Positions 42,557-52,767 of a DNA stretch of 64,000 nucleotides are shown piece by piece (the stretch's first letter is position 1; every line of letters begins with the position of its first letter). The notes below the pieces were generated by a model. The model saw only the letters and a program-made list of their open reading frames with translations, made no database searches and was not told the origin of the DNA. The translations under genes were made by a program, and so were the position numbers. The stretch is from Parafrankia elaeagni (GTDB taxonomy: Bacteria; Actinomycetota; Actinomycetes; Frankiales; Frankiaceae): assembly GCF_000374165.1 (NCBI RefSeq), contig NZ_KB893728.1:124001-188000 (forward strand), written 5' to 3'.

Positions 42557-43728
42557 CCGGATTCCCGAGCGCCTTCGGCGCGGAACCCGAGGGAGTCTGG
42601 GCCGCGCCCGGCCGGGTCAATCTGATCGGCGAGCACACCGACTACAACGAGGGGCTCGTCCTGCCGATCGCCCTGTCCCAGACCGTGCGGGCGGCCGCCC
42701 GTCGACGGGATGACGGACGGATCCGGTTGCGCAGCGCCCAGCAAGACAGCCGGGTCGTCGACCTGACGGCCGGCGACCTGCGGCCCGGTGGCATCACCGG
42801 CTGGGCAGCCTATCCGGCTGGCGTGGTGTGGGCGCTGGTCGAGGCCGGCCATCTCGTGGGCGGTGCGGACCTGCACTTCGACAGCGACGTCCCCGCCGGG
42901 GCCGGCCTGTCCTCCTCCGCGGCCCTCGAATGCGCCACCGCGGCCGTGTACAACGACCTCTACGACCTCGGGCTGACACCCGAGGGACTCGCCTCGATCG
43001 CCCATCGCGCCGAGAACGCCTTCGTCGGAGTGCCCTGCGGAGTCATGGACCAGACCGCGTCGGCCTGCTCCGCCGCGGGGACGGCACTGCTGCTCGACAC
43101 CCGGTCCATGGCCCGCCGCCACGTCCCGTTCGATCCCACGGCCCATGGTCTGGACCTGCTGGTCCTGGACACCCGCGTCAGGCACGACCTCACGGACGGC
43201 GCCTACGCCGAGCTCCGCGCCGGATGCGAGCACGCGGCCGAGCTCCTCGGCCTACGAGCGCTGCGCGATCTCACCACCGACGACATCACCACCGACATCA
43301 CCACCACCGGCGACCCCGCCGTGGACGGCCGCCGATCCGTCCTGAGTCGGTTGCCCGCCGCGCTCCAACCGTTGGTCCGCCACGTCGTGACCGAGAACGA
43401 ACGTGTCATCGAGGCCGTCGCGATCCTGGAGGAAGGCGTTCTACCCAGGCTGGGCCCCATCCTTACCGCCGGGCATGCCTCCCTGCGGGACGACCTGCGC
43501 ATCTCCTGTCCCGAGACCGACCTTGCCGTGGCAACTGCCGTCGAGGCCGGCGCGCTCGGCGCGCGCATGACCGGCGGTGGCTTCGGCGGCTCCGTGATCG
43601 CCCTCGTCCCCGCGCACCGGACCGCGGCGGTCACCGAAGCCGTGACCGCCGCCTTCCGCGCGGCCCGCCACCGTGCCCCGTTCGCCTTCACCGCGGCCAC
43701 CTCCGCCGGCGCACACCGCATCCGGTGA
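42553..43728 (+). CDS. galK: Galactokinase
   Basis: GHMP-family kinase that phosphorylates galactose with ATP, first step of the Leloir pathway. 391 residues starting with GTG. The galactokinase signature is APGRVNLIGEHTDYNEG (about residues 18-34), the ATP loop is PAGAGLSSSAALE and the third GHMP motif is MTGGGFGGSVIAL. GVMDQTASACSAAG is also typical. A TTDDITTDITTTGDP insert in the middle is low-complexity. No galT and only a galE relic are present. The GTGA overlap with the relic means initiation may once have been translationally coupled. Confidence 0.95.
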   Translation: MTGFPSAFGAEPEGVWAAPGRVNLIGEHTDYNEGLVLPIALSQTVRAAARRRDDGRIRLRSAQQDSRVVDLTAGDLRPGGITGWAAYPAGVVWALVEAGHLVGGADLHFDSDVPAGAGLSSSAALECATAAVYNDLYDLGLTPEGLASIAHRAENAFVGVPCGVMDQTASACSAAGTALLLDTRSMARRHVPFDPTAHGLDLLVLDTRVRHDLTDGAYAELRAGCEHAAELLGLRALRDLTTDDITTDITTTGDPAVDGRRSVLSRLPAALQPLVRHVVTENERVIEAVAILEEGVLPRLGPILTAGHASLRDDLRISCPETDLAVATAVEAGALGARMTGGGFGGSVIALVPAHRTAAVTEAVTAAFRAARHRAPFAFTAATSAGAHRIR

Positions 43729-43800
43729 ACCGGCGGGCAGAAGCCGTGGCTCCATCGCCTTGGTCGCTCGGTCCTGGGTCTCCGTCTGACCGGATTCTGG

Positions 43801-43828
43801 CTCGGCGCTCGGCGCTCGGCGCTCGGCG
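43801..43828. repeat. (CTCGGCG)4 tandem repeat
   Basis: Four perfect copies of a 7-bp unit in the 197-bp gap between the convergent galK and fumarylacetoacetase genes. Non-coding. Confidence 0.9.
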
Positions 43829-43925
43829 CTCGTGGCCGGTGCCTTTGCCTTGTCCGGACTGTCTCGTGTCGGTCGGGGCGGGAACGTACGTCCCGTCTCG
43901 CCGCGGAGCACGTGGGGGGCGACTG

Positions 43926-45152
43926 TCAGGGCATCGGCCGGGGCGGCTGGACCCGGCCGGTGACCGCGCCGAGGGAGACGGCCCCGCCGTGAACTCCGGT
44001 GGCCGTGGCGGTGATGCTGACGTGGTCGTCGTCCCGCAGGAAGGTGCGGACGGAACCGTCGGGCAGCTCCAGCGGTTCCCGGCCGCCCCAGGTCAGCTCG
44101 ATGAGCGACCCGCGCTGATGCTGCTCGGGGCCGGAGACCGTCCCGGACGCGAACAGGTCCCCGGTACGCAGCGAGGCCCCGTTGACGGTCAGGTGCGCCA
44201 GCTGCTGGGCCGGCGTCCAGTACATCAGCCCGAAGGGCGGGCGGCTTACCAGGTGCCCGTTGATCCGCACTTCCATCCGGATGTCGAGGCCCCACGGTGC
44301 CGTCGCGGCGTCGTCCAGGTAGGGGAGCAGCGCCACTTCGCGGGCAGGGGGCGGGACCCGGGCCGCCGCCAGCGCCGTGAGCGGCACGACCCAGGGCGAG
44401 ACCGAGGTCAGGAAGGACTTTCCCAGGAAGGGGCCGAGCGGCACGTACTCCCAGGACTGCAGGTCACGCGCGGACCAGTCGTTGACGAGGCACACTCCGA
44501 ACACGTGCTGGTCCAGCTCCTCCAGTGTTACCGGCCGGCCCAGCTCCGACGGTGTCCCGACCACGAACCCGATCTCCGCCTCGATGTCCAGCTGCTGCGA
44601 CGGCCCGAACGTGGGTGGGCCGTCCGCGGGTCCCCTGCGCTGGCCATGTGGGCGGGCCACCGGCGTGCCGGACACCACCACGGTTCCCGAGCGCCCGTGG
44701 TAGCCGAGGGGCAGGTGCAGCCAGTTGGGAGTCAGCGGCGCACCGCCGGGACGGAACAGGCGGCCGAGATTCTCCGCATGGTGCCGCGAGCTGTAGAAGT
44801 CGACGTAGTCGGCGATAGCGACCGGCAGGTGCAGGCGAGCCTCCTCCACCGGAACGAGGTGCGGCCCGACCAGGGAGCGGTGCCGTTCCTCGGTCAGCCA
44901 CCCGACCAGATCGGCGCGTAGCGCCTTCCACCGTCGTGGCCCCAGTGCCAGGAACGCGTTCAGCGACCCCGTGGCGTGGACGGGGTCGCCGGTGACACCG
45001 GCCAGGTCCAGCACCCGGTCACCGATCGCCACCCCCGTGCGGGGCCGGCTGTCCCACCGCGTGGAGAACACGCCGTAGGGCAGGTTCTCCAGACCGAACC
45101 CGTCGTCGGCGGGAACGTCGCCGCTCAGCCAGCTCGCGGCGGAGGCTGTCAT
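43926..45152 (-). CDS. Fumarylacetoacetase
   Basis: Hydrolase that splits fumarylacetoacetate into fumarate and acetoacetate, last step of tyrosine/homogentisate breakdown. 408 residues. Visible family features: FGLENLPYGVFST near the start, FYSSRHHAENLGRLFRP, PLGYHGRSGTVVVSGTPV, DIEAEIGFVVGTPSELG, and NDWSARDLQSWEYVPLGPFL with its metal-binding acids. The ATG at 45152 overlaps the stop of the preceding small gene by four bases. It is the last gene of the leftward hppD-hmgA-(145 aa)-fah operon. Confidence 0.94.
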   Translation of the reverse strand: MTASAASWLSGDVPADDGFGLENLPYGVFSTRWDSRPRTGVAIGDRVLDLAGVTGDPVHATGSLNAFLALGPRRWKALRADLVGWLTEERHRSLVGPHLVPVEEARLHLPVAIADYVDFYSSRHHAENLGRLFRPGGAPLTPNWLHLPLGYHGRSGTVVVSGTPVARPHGQRRGPADGPPTFGPSQQLDIEAEIGFVVGTPSELGRPVTLEELDQHVFGVCLVNDWSARDLQSWEYVPLGPFLGKSFLTSVSPWVVPLTALAAARVPPPAREVALLPYLDDAATAPWGLDIRMEVRINGHLVSRPPFGLMYWTPAQQLAHLTVNGASLRTGDLFASGTVSGPEQHQRGSLIELTWGGREPLELPDGSVRTFLRDDDHVSITATATGVHGGAVSLGAVTGRVQPPRPMP

Positions 45153-45586
45153 ACCGCGCCGTCCGCGCCGCTCGCGCGCAGCAGCCCGAGGGCGACGAGG
45201 TCACCGGCCGGTTCGGCGATGCCGCAGGTGCCGAAGGAGGTGAACAGCGCCCGGGCCCGGTCGGCGTCGGCAGCGGACCACTGTGCCATGACCGCGGGCA
45301 GCTCGCCCGCGGGCGTCGTCACCACGAGCGCCACCGGATCCGGGGACTCCCGCGGCCCCGCCCGCCCCAGCGCCTCGACCAGTTCGCCGAGGCGGGCCGC
45401 CGGCACGACGAACCTGGCCACCATCGTCCGCAGGCCCGCGGGGCGGAACCGGTACGCGGCGAGCGCCGCGTCCATGGGTGCGTTGCCCGGTGGGAACAGG
45501 GCGGCATCGTCGAACAGGCCGGCCAACAGCCGGCTGACGGTGCTGCCGCTCGGGGCGCCGGCCAGGCCGGTGCGCGGATTCGTCAT
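45149..45586 (-). CDS. Hypothetical protein, probably shortened
   Basis: A 145-residue protein between homogentisate dioxygenase and fumarylacetoacetase, overlapping both by four bases. It starts with LLAGLFDDAALFPPGNAPMD and ends with SFGTCGIAEPAGDLVALGLL. From memory, actinobacterial proteins with both of these ends are about 300 residues long. Here the two ends are joined by only about 80 residues, which suggests an in-frame internal deletion. Function unknown; conservation next to homogentisate genes would imply an accessory role. Translation of the downstream gene may depend on it through coupling. Confidence 0.65.
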   Translation of the reverse strand: MTNPRTGLAGAPSGSTVSRLLAGLFDDAALFPPGNAPMDAALAAYRFRPAGLRTMVARFVVPAARLGELVEALGRAGPRESPDPVALVVTTPAGELPAVMAQWSAADADRARALFTSFGTCGIAEPAGDLVALGLLRASGADGAV

Positions 45587-46785
45587 GTGTCCGTCCCAGG
45601 GCGGGACCAGGACCAGGCGTAGTCCCCGTCGTCGGCGGCCAGCGCGCCCTCACCCAGGTCGAGCGGGTGGAAGGTGTCGACCATGACCGCGAGCTCGTCG
45701 ACATGCTCGACGCCGAGAGAACGCTCGACCGCCCCGGGCGCGGGGCCGTGGGAATGCCCGCCGGGATGCAGCGAGACCGAGCCCCGGCCGATGCCCGATC
45801 CCCGGCGGGCCTCGTAGTTCCCGTCGACGTAGAACATCACCTCGTCCGAGTCGACGTTGGAGTGGTAGTACGGCACGGGGACCGCCCGCGGGTGGTAGTC
45901 GACCTTGCGGGGGACGAAGTTGCACACCACGAAGTTCCGGCCTTCGAACACCTGGTGCGTCGGCGGGGGCTGGTGCACCCGCCCGGTGATCGGCTCGAAG
46001 TCGGCGACGTTGAAGGCGTACGGGTACAGGCATCCGGCCCAGCCGACGACGTCGAAGGGATGCTGGGGGAACACGTGCACCGTTCCCGCCAGGCCGTCCC
46101 GGCCCAGGCGGTGCCTGACGTGGACCTCGACATCCGTACCCTGCACCAGCATCGGTTCGGCCGGCGCCCGCAGGTCACGCTCGCAGTACGGCGCGTGCTC
46201 CAGGAACTGCCCGTACCGCGACAGATAGCGGCTCGGCGCCGCGATGTGGCCGCTCGCCTCGAGCGAGTAGAGGCGCAGCGGATCTCCCCCGGTGGGCACC
46301 CACCGGTGGATGACGGCCCGGGGGAGCACTACGTAGTCTCCGGGCCCGACGTCCAGCGCGCCGAACGACGTCTCGACCGTCGCGCCGCCGCCCTCGACGA
46401 AGACGCACTCGTCCCCGACCGCGTTGCGGTAGTACGGCGACGCCACGGAGGCCACCACGTAGGAGATCCGGACGTCGCCGTTCCCCAGCAGCAGCCGCCG
46501 CCCGGTGACCGCGTCGGCGGCCTTGTGCTCCTGGCCCGGAAAGAGCTCCGGCAGCCGCAGGTGGCGGGGCCGCAGCGGCATGTTCGCGACCAGTGTCTGG
46601 TCCGGCAGCTCCCACACCCGCGAGCCGACGATCGCCGAGGGAACGAACCGGTGGTAGAGCAGCGAGGAGTCGGACGAGAATCCCTCCGCGCCGACGAGCT
46701 CCTCGCGGTACAGGCCGCCATCGGGCCGCCGGAACTGCGTGTGACGTTTCGGCGGGACGTCGCCCACCTGCCGGTAATAGGCCAT
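45583..46785 (-). CDS. hmgA: Homogentisate 1,2-dioxygenase
   Basis: Non-haem iron dioxygenase that opens the ring of homogentisate to maleylacetoacetate. 400 residues. It begins MAYYRQVGDVPPKRHTQFR, typical of the actinobacterial form. Iron-site and family phrases are PPPTHQVFEGRNFVVCNFVP, YYHSNVDSDEVMFYVDGNYE and SLHPGGHSHGPAPGA. GGAGG stands close before the ATG. It lies 62 bp after HPPD and overlaps the next gene, forming the tyrosine-degradation operon. Confidence 0.95.
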   Translation of the reverse strand: MAYYRQVGDVPPKRHTQFRRPDGGLYREELVGAEGFSSDSSLLYHRFVPSAIVGSRVWELPDQTLVANMPLRPRHLRLPELFPGQEHKAADAVTGRRLLLGNGDVRISYVVASVASPYYRNAVGDECVFVEGGGATVETSFGALDVGPGDYVVLPRAVIHRWVPTGGDPLRLYSLEASGHIAAPSRYLSRYGQFLEHAPYCERDLRAPAEPMLVQGTDVEVHVRHRLGRDGLAGTVHVFPQHPFDVVGWAGCLYPYAFNVADFEPITGRVHQPPPTHQVFEGRNFVVCNFVPRKVDYHPRAVPVPYYHSNVDSDEVMFYVDGNYEARRGSGIGRGSVSLHPGGHSHGPAPGAVERSLGVEHVDELAVMVDTFHPLDLGEGALAADDGDYAWSWSRPGTDT

Positions 46786-46847
46786 CGGGCCACCTCCCTC
46801 CTTCCGCCCTGACGTCCGCCCTGCCTGACCGCTTCTCCGGCCCGGTC

Positions 46848-48092
<1,245 letters not shown>

Positions 48093-48175
48093 TCACACGT
48101 CAGGGGAGTTTTCAAACGCGGCGTTCAGGCGCGGCATTCACGCGTGGCGGCGAGGCAGCCCGACTGCTCGGTTGC

Positions 48176-48859
48176 TCAGCCGGCGCGGGCGTCGCTGGGC
48201 GGCGGCTGGACGAGGTTCGCCTGGTAGGCGATCACCACCAGCTGGGCGCGGTCGCGGGCGCCGAGCTTCGTCATCGACCGGTTGATGTGGGTCTTGACGG
48301 TGAGTGGTGAGAGGAACAGGGCTTCGGCGATCTCGTCGTTGGACAGGCCGGTCGCCACCAGCCGGACGACCTCGGTCTCCCGGTTGGTGAGCCGGTCCAG
48401 CGAGCCCGTCGCAGGGCCCGCCGAAGGCCGGGGGTGGGAGACGTAGTCGGCGATGAGCTGGCGGGTGGCGAGCGGGGACAGCAGGGCCTCGCCGCGGGCG
48501 ACGACCCGTACCGCGTTGATCAGCTCGTCGGGCTCGACGCCCTTGCCCAGGAAGCCGCTGGCGCCGGAGCGCAGCGCCTCGAAGACGTACTCGTCCAGCT
48601 CGAAGGTCGTCAGGACCAGGACACGGGTGGCGGACAGCCGTGGGTCGGTGGTGATCGTCTGGGTGGCGGCGATGCCGTCCATGCCGGGCATGCGGATGTC
48701 CATGAGCGTGACGTCGGGCGTGAGCTCGCCGGCCAGCCGGATCGCCTCGGCGCCGTCGGCGGCCTCGCCGACGACCGTCATGTCGGGGGCGGCGTCGATG
48801 AAAACCCGGAATCCGGCCCGGATCAGCGGCTGGTCGTCGGCCAGCAGCACCCGGATCAC
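48176..48859 (-). CDS. NarL/LuxR-family response regulator
   Basis: Two-component response regulator, 227 residues. Receiver domain at residues 1-120 with the phosphoryl-acceptor Asp54 in TLMDIRMPGMDG, acidic pair ADD near residues 7-9 and the conserved Lys in GFLGKG. LuxR-type helix-turn-helix follows (LTNRETEVVRLVATGLSNDE, then LSPLTVKTHINRSMTKLG). The ATG overlaps the kinase stop by four bases, so the pair is coupled. Targets are unknown; the MMPL gene diverges from the kinase and is an obvious candidate. Confidence 0.94.
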   Translation of the reverse strand: MIRVLLADDQPLIRAGFRVFIDAAPDMTVVGEAADGAEAIRLAGELTPDVTLMDIRMPGMDGIAATQTITTDPRLSATRVLVLTTFELDEYVFEALRSGASGFLGKGVEPDELINAVRVVARGEALLSPLATRQLIADYVSHPRPSAGPATGSLDRLTNRETEVVRLVATGLSNDEIAEALFLSPLTVKTHINRSMTKLGARDRAQLVVIAYQANLVQPPPSDARAG

Positions 48860-50166
48860 GCCTCGCCCCCGGCACCGGCTGTGGCGCTGGTCGTGGCGCC
48901 CGGGCCGGCGGGTGGTGGGAGGGGCAGGCAGGCCGCGATCGTGAAGGCGCCGTCGCCGTCCCGGTCGACGTGCAGCTGGCCGCCGAGCGCCGCCGCGCGT
49001 TCCCGCATGCCGATGATGCCGTGCCCGGCCACGTAGCCGGGGTCGGTGGCGCCGTTCGGCTCAGACGTCGTCCCGGGGACGTCCACCGCCGTCCCCCTGA
49101 CCGTTCCCGCGGGGCCCGCGTCGCCCAGGCCCGTCGGCGGGCCGCCGCTGCGGACCTGGATGCGCAGGTCATGCTGGTCGTAGGCGAGCCGCACCCGGGT
49201 GTGCCCGCCGTCACCGTGCTTGTAGGCGTTGGTCAGGGACTCCTGGACGATCCGGTACGCGGCCAGGTCGACGAGCGCCGGCAGCTCCCGCTCCGGCCCG
49301 GTGGAGCTCCAGCTCAGCGGCAGCCCGCTGGCGGCGAAACCGGCGACGAGCTCGTCGAGGTGGGCGAGCCCGCGGGCCGGTCGGGTGGCGATCGGCTCGT
49401 CCGGCTCGCGCAGCACCCGCACGAGGGACGACAGCTCGTCCAGGACGGTGCGGCTGGCCTGACGGACGTGGCCGAGCGACTCCTCGGCCCGGTCCGGGTC
49501 GGTGCGCAGGACGTGCGCGGCGACGGCGGACTGCACCTTGATGAGCGCCACGTGGTGACCGACGACGTCGTGCAGCTCACGGGCGATGCGCAGCCGTTCC
49601 TCGGCGACCTGCCGCCGGGCCTCCTGCTCCCGGCCCTGTTCGGCGCGCCGCGCCCGGTCCTCGACGGCGACGATGTAGTCGCGGCGACCGCGTACCGAGT
49701 AGCCGGCGAGCGTGGCGAGGCCCAGCCAGGTCCACGTCGAGGCGATGTCCTTGGCCGATGGGCCGCCCGGCAGGCTTGCCAGGGTGGACGCCAGGCCGGC
49801 GAGGACGGCGAAGTACCACACGACCGCGCCACGCCGCTGGACCGCGACGGTGTAGATCGCGACCCCGATCGCCAGCAGAAGCACGGGGTTCCCGAGGTCT
49901 GCCGCCGCACCGACCGCGCGCAGCCCGGCTGTCGCGGCGAGGACCGCCAGTGGCCAGCGCCGCCGCAGTAGCAGGACGAGTGCGGCCAGCATGCCCAGGA
50001 CGACCGCGGGCAGGGCTAGCGCGTTCGCATTGGCGGCCGGGGTGGCGACGGCGGCGCAGAGGCCGGTGCCGAAGGTGGCGAGCACCACCAGGCAGTCGAC
50101 CAGCGGGGGCCGGGCGTGGGCCTGCTCCCGCAGGGACGCCCACGCAGGGGTGAGTCCGACGGACAT
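48856..50166 (-). CDS. Sensor histidine kinase (HisKA_3 type)
   Basis: Membrane sensor kinase partner of the NarL-type regulator, 436 residues from the ATG at 50166. The frame is open upstream, but MSVGLTPAWASL is the first sensible start. Residues about 25-150 hold several membrane segments (VLGMLAALVLLLRRRWPLAV, PVLLLAIGVAIYTVAV). The phospho-acceptor is in RIARELHDVVGHHVALIKVQ. The ATPase domain has VQESLTNAYKHG and GHGIIGMRERAAALGGQL. There is no large extracellular sensor, so it probably senses membrane or cell-wall state. Confidence 0.92.
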   Translation of the reverse strand: MSVGLTPAWASLREQAHARPPLVDCLVVLATFGTGLCAAVATPAANANALALPAVVLGMLAALVLLLRRRWPLAVLAATAGLRAVGAAADLGNPVLLLAIGVAIYTVAVQRRGAVVWYFAVLAGLASTLASLPGGPSAKDIASTWTWLGLATLAGYSVRGRRDYIVAVEDRARRAEQGREQEARRQVAEERLRIARELHDVVGHHVALIKVQSAVAAHVLRTDPDRAEESLGHVRQASRTVLDELSSLVRVLREPDEPIATRPARGLAHLDELVAGFAASGLPLSWSSTGPERELPALVDLAAYRIVQESLTNAYKHGDGGHTRVRLAYDQHDLRIQVRSGGPPTGLGDAGPAGTVRGTAVDVPGTTSEPNGATDPGYVAGHGIIGMRERAAALGGQLHVDRDGDGAFTIAACLPLPPPAGPGATTSATAGAGGEA

Positions 50167-50224
50167 TGTGCTCACGGTACCGGCGGTAGCTCTGCTGTCG
50201 ACCTGCGTCAACGGTATGTCCCAG

Positions 50225-50242
50225 GTACCGCGGACGCGGTAC
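50225..50242. promoter_or_regulatory. Inverted repeat between kinase and MMPL genes
   Basis: GTACCGC and GCGGTAC flank GGAC, a perfect 7-bp-arm palindrome in the divergent interval, 59 bp before the kinase start and 114 bp before the MMPL start. It is a plausible operator for the neighbouring response regulator. Confidence 0.5.
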
Positions 50243-50355
50243 GCGCCCTCTACCGCGTGCTGCGGCCGCGGCAGCGGAGTACACCCATGACGGTACGTGC
50301 AAGTGACGACGCTCGCTGGATGTGCGCGGACCCGTCCGGGAACAGGGTTGTCGGC

Positions 50356-52662
50356 ATGGCTCTTTACCTCCAGCGGCTCGGCCGCTTCTCCTACCGGAGG
50401 CGAGGTCTGGTCCTCGCCCTGTGGCTCGGAGTCCTGTTGGTCGCGGGGGCGGGCGCCGCCACCCTGTCGGGCCCGACCGTCAACGGTTTCACCATGCCGG
50501 GCACCGAATCGCAGCGGGCGCTCGACCTGCTGGAGGAACGCTTCCCCGAGGCCGCCGCCGACGGCGCGACGGCCAGGATCGTGTTCGCGACGCCCGACGG
50601 GTCGCCGCTCACCACACAGCGGTGGCAGGACGCGGTCGGCTCGGTCGTCTCGTCCCTTCAGGGCACGGCCGCCGTCGCCACCGTCGCCGATCCGTATCAG
50701 GGGCGGATCTCCGAGGACGGCTCGGTCGGCTTCGCCCAGGTCACCTACAGTGTCGCCGCCGCCGACATCTCCGATGAGGCCCGCGGCACCCTCGACCACG
50801 CCATCGAGACGGGGCGGGCCGCCGGCCTGACCGTCGAGGCCGGCGGCGAGGCCGTCCAGGAGGCCGGCGCGCACGGCGCGTCCGAGCTGATCGGCCTGGG
50901 CGTCGCCGCGGTCGTCCTGTTCATCACACTGGGTTCGCTGGTCGCTGCCGGTCTGCCGCTACTGGTCGCGCTGGTGGGTGTCGGTATCGCGGTGAGCTCG
51001 ATCATCGCCGCGACCGGGTTCATGGATCTGTCGGCGAACACCCCGACCCTCGCGGTGATGCTCGGCCTCGCCGTCGCGATCGACTACTCGCTGTTCGTCG
51101 TCTCCCGTTACCGCCAGGAGCTCGCGCGGGGCCACGGCCGCCAGGACGCGGCGGGTCGCGCGGTCGGCACAGCCGGGTCCGCGGTCGTGTTCGCCGGCCT
51201 GACGGTGGCGATCGCGCTGGTCGGCCTGGCCGTCGTCAACATCCCGTTCCTGACCGAGATGGGTGTCGCGGCAGCCTTCGCCGTGCTGCTGGCGGTCGTC
51301 GTCTCCCTGACCATGGTGCCGGCGCTGCTCGGCTTCGCCGGTGCCCGGATCCACCCACGCCGTTCGAGGGCGGACCAGAGCGGCGACTCCCGGGGGCGGC
51401 ACCTGCCGAGCGCCCCGACCCGGGCGCGCCGCTGGGTCACCTGGGTCACCCGCCACCCGGTCGCCGTCCTCGTCGCCACCGTCGTCGCCCTGGGCGTCGC
51501 GGCGATCCCGGCACTCGACATGCGGCTCGCTCTGCCCAACGACGGCGCGGCCGCGCCGGACACCTCGGCCCGCAAGGCCTACGACCTGCTGTCGGACAAC
51601 TTCGGCACCGGCTTCAACGGCCCGCTCACCATCACCGTCGACACCCGGTCGACCACCGGTACACCGGTCGCCGACCCCCAGGCCGTCGCGGACGCCATCG
51701 GCGCCGAGATCAGCCGGCTCGACAACGTCGCCACCGTCCGCCCGGCACAGGTGAACGCGGCCGGTGACACGGCGATACTCGGCGTCGTCCCGGAGACCGG
51801 CCCCTCCGCCACCGAGACCGCTGACCTGGTCCGCACCATCCGCGACCTGCCCTCACCCGACGGAGCCGAGGTCTCGGTGACGGGAACCACCGCGCTCGCC
51901 ATCGACGTCACCGACTCGCTCGGAGACGCGCTGCTGACCTACCTGCTGGTCGTTGTGGGTCTCGCGCTCATCCTGCTCTGCCTGGTCTTCCGTTCCGTGC
52001 TCGTCCCGCTCAAGGCGATCGGCGGCTTCCTGCTGACCGTGGTCGCGTCGCTCGGTGTCGTGGTCGCGGTCTTCCAGTGGGGCTGGTTCGCCGGGCCGCT
52101 CGGGATCGAGGGCCAGACCGGGCCGATCACGAGCCTGCTGCCCGTGCTGATCATCGGCCTGGTCTTCGGACTTGCCATGGACTACCAGGTCTTCCTGGTC
52201 ACAGGCATGCGTGAGCAGCATGTCCATGGGGCCCGGCCCACCGAGGCGGTGATCTCCGGCTTCGACCACGGAGCCCGGGTGGTCTCCGCCGCGGCCATCA
52301 TCATGATCAGTGTCTTCGCCGGGTTCATCCTCAGCCCGGAGATCCTGTTCAAGCAGGTGGGCCTGGCGCTCGCGCTCGGCGTCGCCATCGACGCCTTCAT
52401 CGTCCGGATGACCCTCGTCCCCGCGGTCATGGCACTGCTGGGGCGTTCTGCCTGGTGGATGCCGCGCTGGCTCGACCGCGTGCTGCCCAACGTCGACGTC
52501 GAGGGCACGCGGCTGGTGGACCACGGGTCACCCGCGCAGGCGGCGCCGGATGGGCTGGCGCCGGAGCTGTCCGGATCTCCGGCCGGCTACGCTGCGGTGA
52601 TCCGCCAGAGCGACGGCGACCACGCGGACACCGGGCCGGTCGGGTCCAGGCCCGGCCGATGA
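50356..52662 (+). CDS. MMPL/RND-family membrane transporter
   Basis: Large inner-membrane transporter of the MMPL family, 768 residues with two repeats of about six membrane segments. I chose the ATG at 50356 because MALYLQRLGRFSYRRR is the usual family start; an ATG at 50287 is also in frame. Family features: GPTVNGFTMPGTESQRALDLL, SANTPTLAVMLGLAVAIDYSLFVVSRYRQEL, and later GLVFGLAMDYQVFLVTGMREQHVHG and FGLALALGVAIDAFIVRM-like text. Members export lipids or drugs using the proton gradient. It diverges from the two-component system, which may regulate it. Confidence 0.93.
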   Translation: MALYLQRLGRFSYRRRGLVLALWLGVLLVAGAGAATLSGPTVNGFTMPGTESQRALDLLEERFPEAAADGATARIVFATPDGSPLTTQRWQDAVGSVVSSLQGTAAVATVADPYQGRISEDGSVGFAQVTYSVAAADISDEARGTLDHAIETGRAAGLTVEAGGEAVQEAGAHGASELIGLGVAAVVLFITLGSLVAAGLPLLVALVGVGIAVSSIIAATGFMDLSANTPTLAVMLGLAVAIDYSLFVVSRYRQELARGHGRQDAAGRAVGTAGSAVVFAGLTVAIALVGLAVVNIPFLTEMGVAAAFAVLLAVVVSLTMVPALLGFAGARIHPRRSRADQSGDSRGRHLPSAPTRARRWVTWVTRHPVAVLVATVVALGVAAIPALDMRLALPNDGAAAPDTSARKAYDLLSDNFGTGFNGPLTITVDTRSTTGTPVADPQAVADAIGAEISRLDNVATVRPAQVNAAGDTAILGVVPETGPSATETADLVRTIRDLPSPDGAEVSVTGTTALAIDVTDSLGDALLTYLLVVVGLALILLCLVFRSVLVPLKAIGGFLLTVVASLGVVVAVFQWGWFAGPLGIEGQTGPITSLLPVLIIGLVFGLAMDYQVFLVTGMREQHVHGARPTEAVISGFDHGARVVSAAAIIMISVFAGFILSPEILFKQVGLALALGVAIDAFIVRMTLVPAVMALLGRSAWWMPRWLDRVLPNVDVEGTRLVDHGSPAQAAPDGLAPELSGSPAGYAAVIRQSDGDHADTGPVGSRPGR

Positions 52663-52680
52663 GTCATCGGCCGGGGCTCT

Positions 52681-52710
52681 GGAAGGCCGCCGTGGATCCG
52701 GCGGCCTTCC
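52681..52710 (+). terminator. 11-bp perfect hairpin after MMPL gene
   Basis: GGAAGGCCGCC pairs with GGCGGCCTTCC around GTGGATCC, 18 bp past the MMPL stop. Confidence 0.8.
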
Positions 52711-52733
52711 TCGTCCCCTCCTGCTGCTCAGAA

Positions 52734-52751
52734 CGCTCCGGTGACGGAGCG
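52734..52751 (-). terminator. 7-bp hairpin after second aldo/keto reductase
   Basis: CGCTCCG and CGGAGCG flank GTGA, just beyond the aldo/keto reductase stop on the minus strand. It forms a tail-to-tail terminator pair with the MMPL hairpin. Confidence 0.6.
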
Positions 52752-52767
52752 CTCCGGCGTCGGAGCC

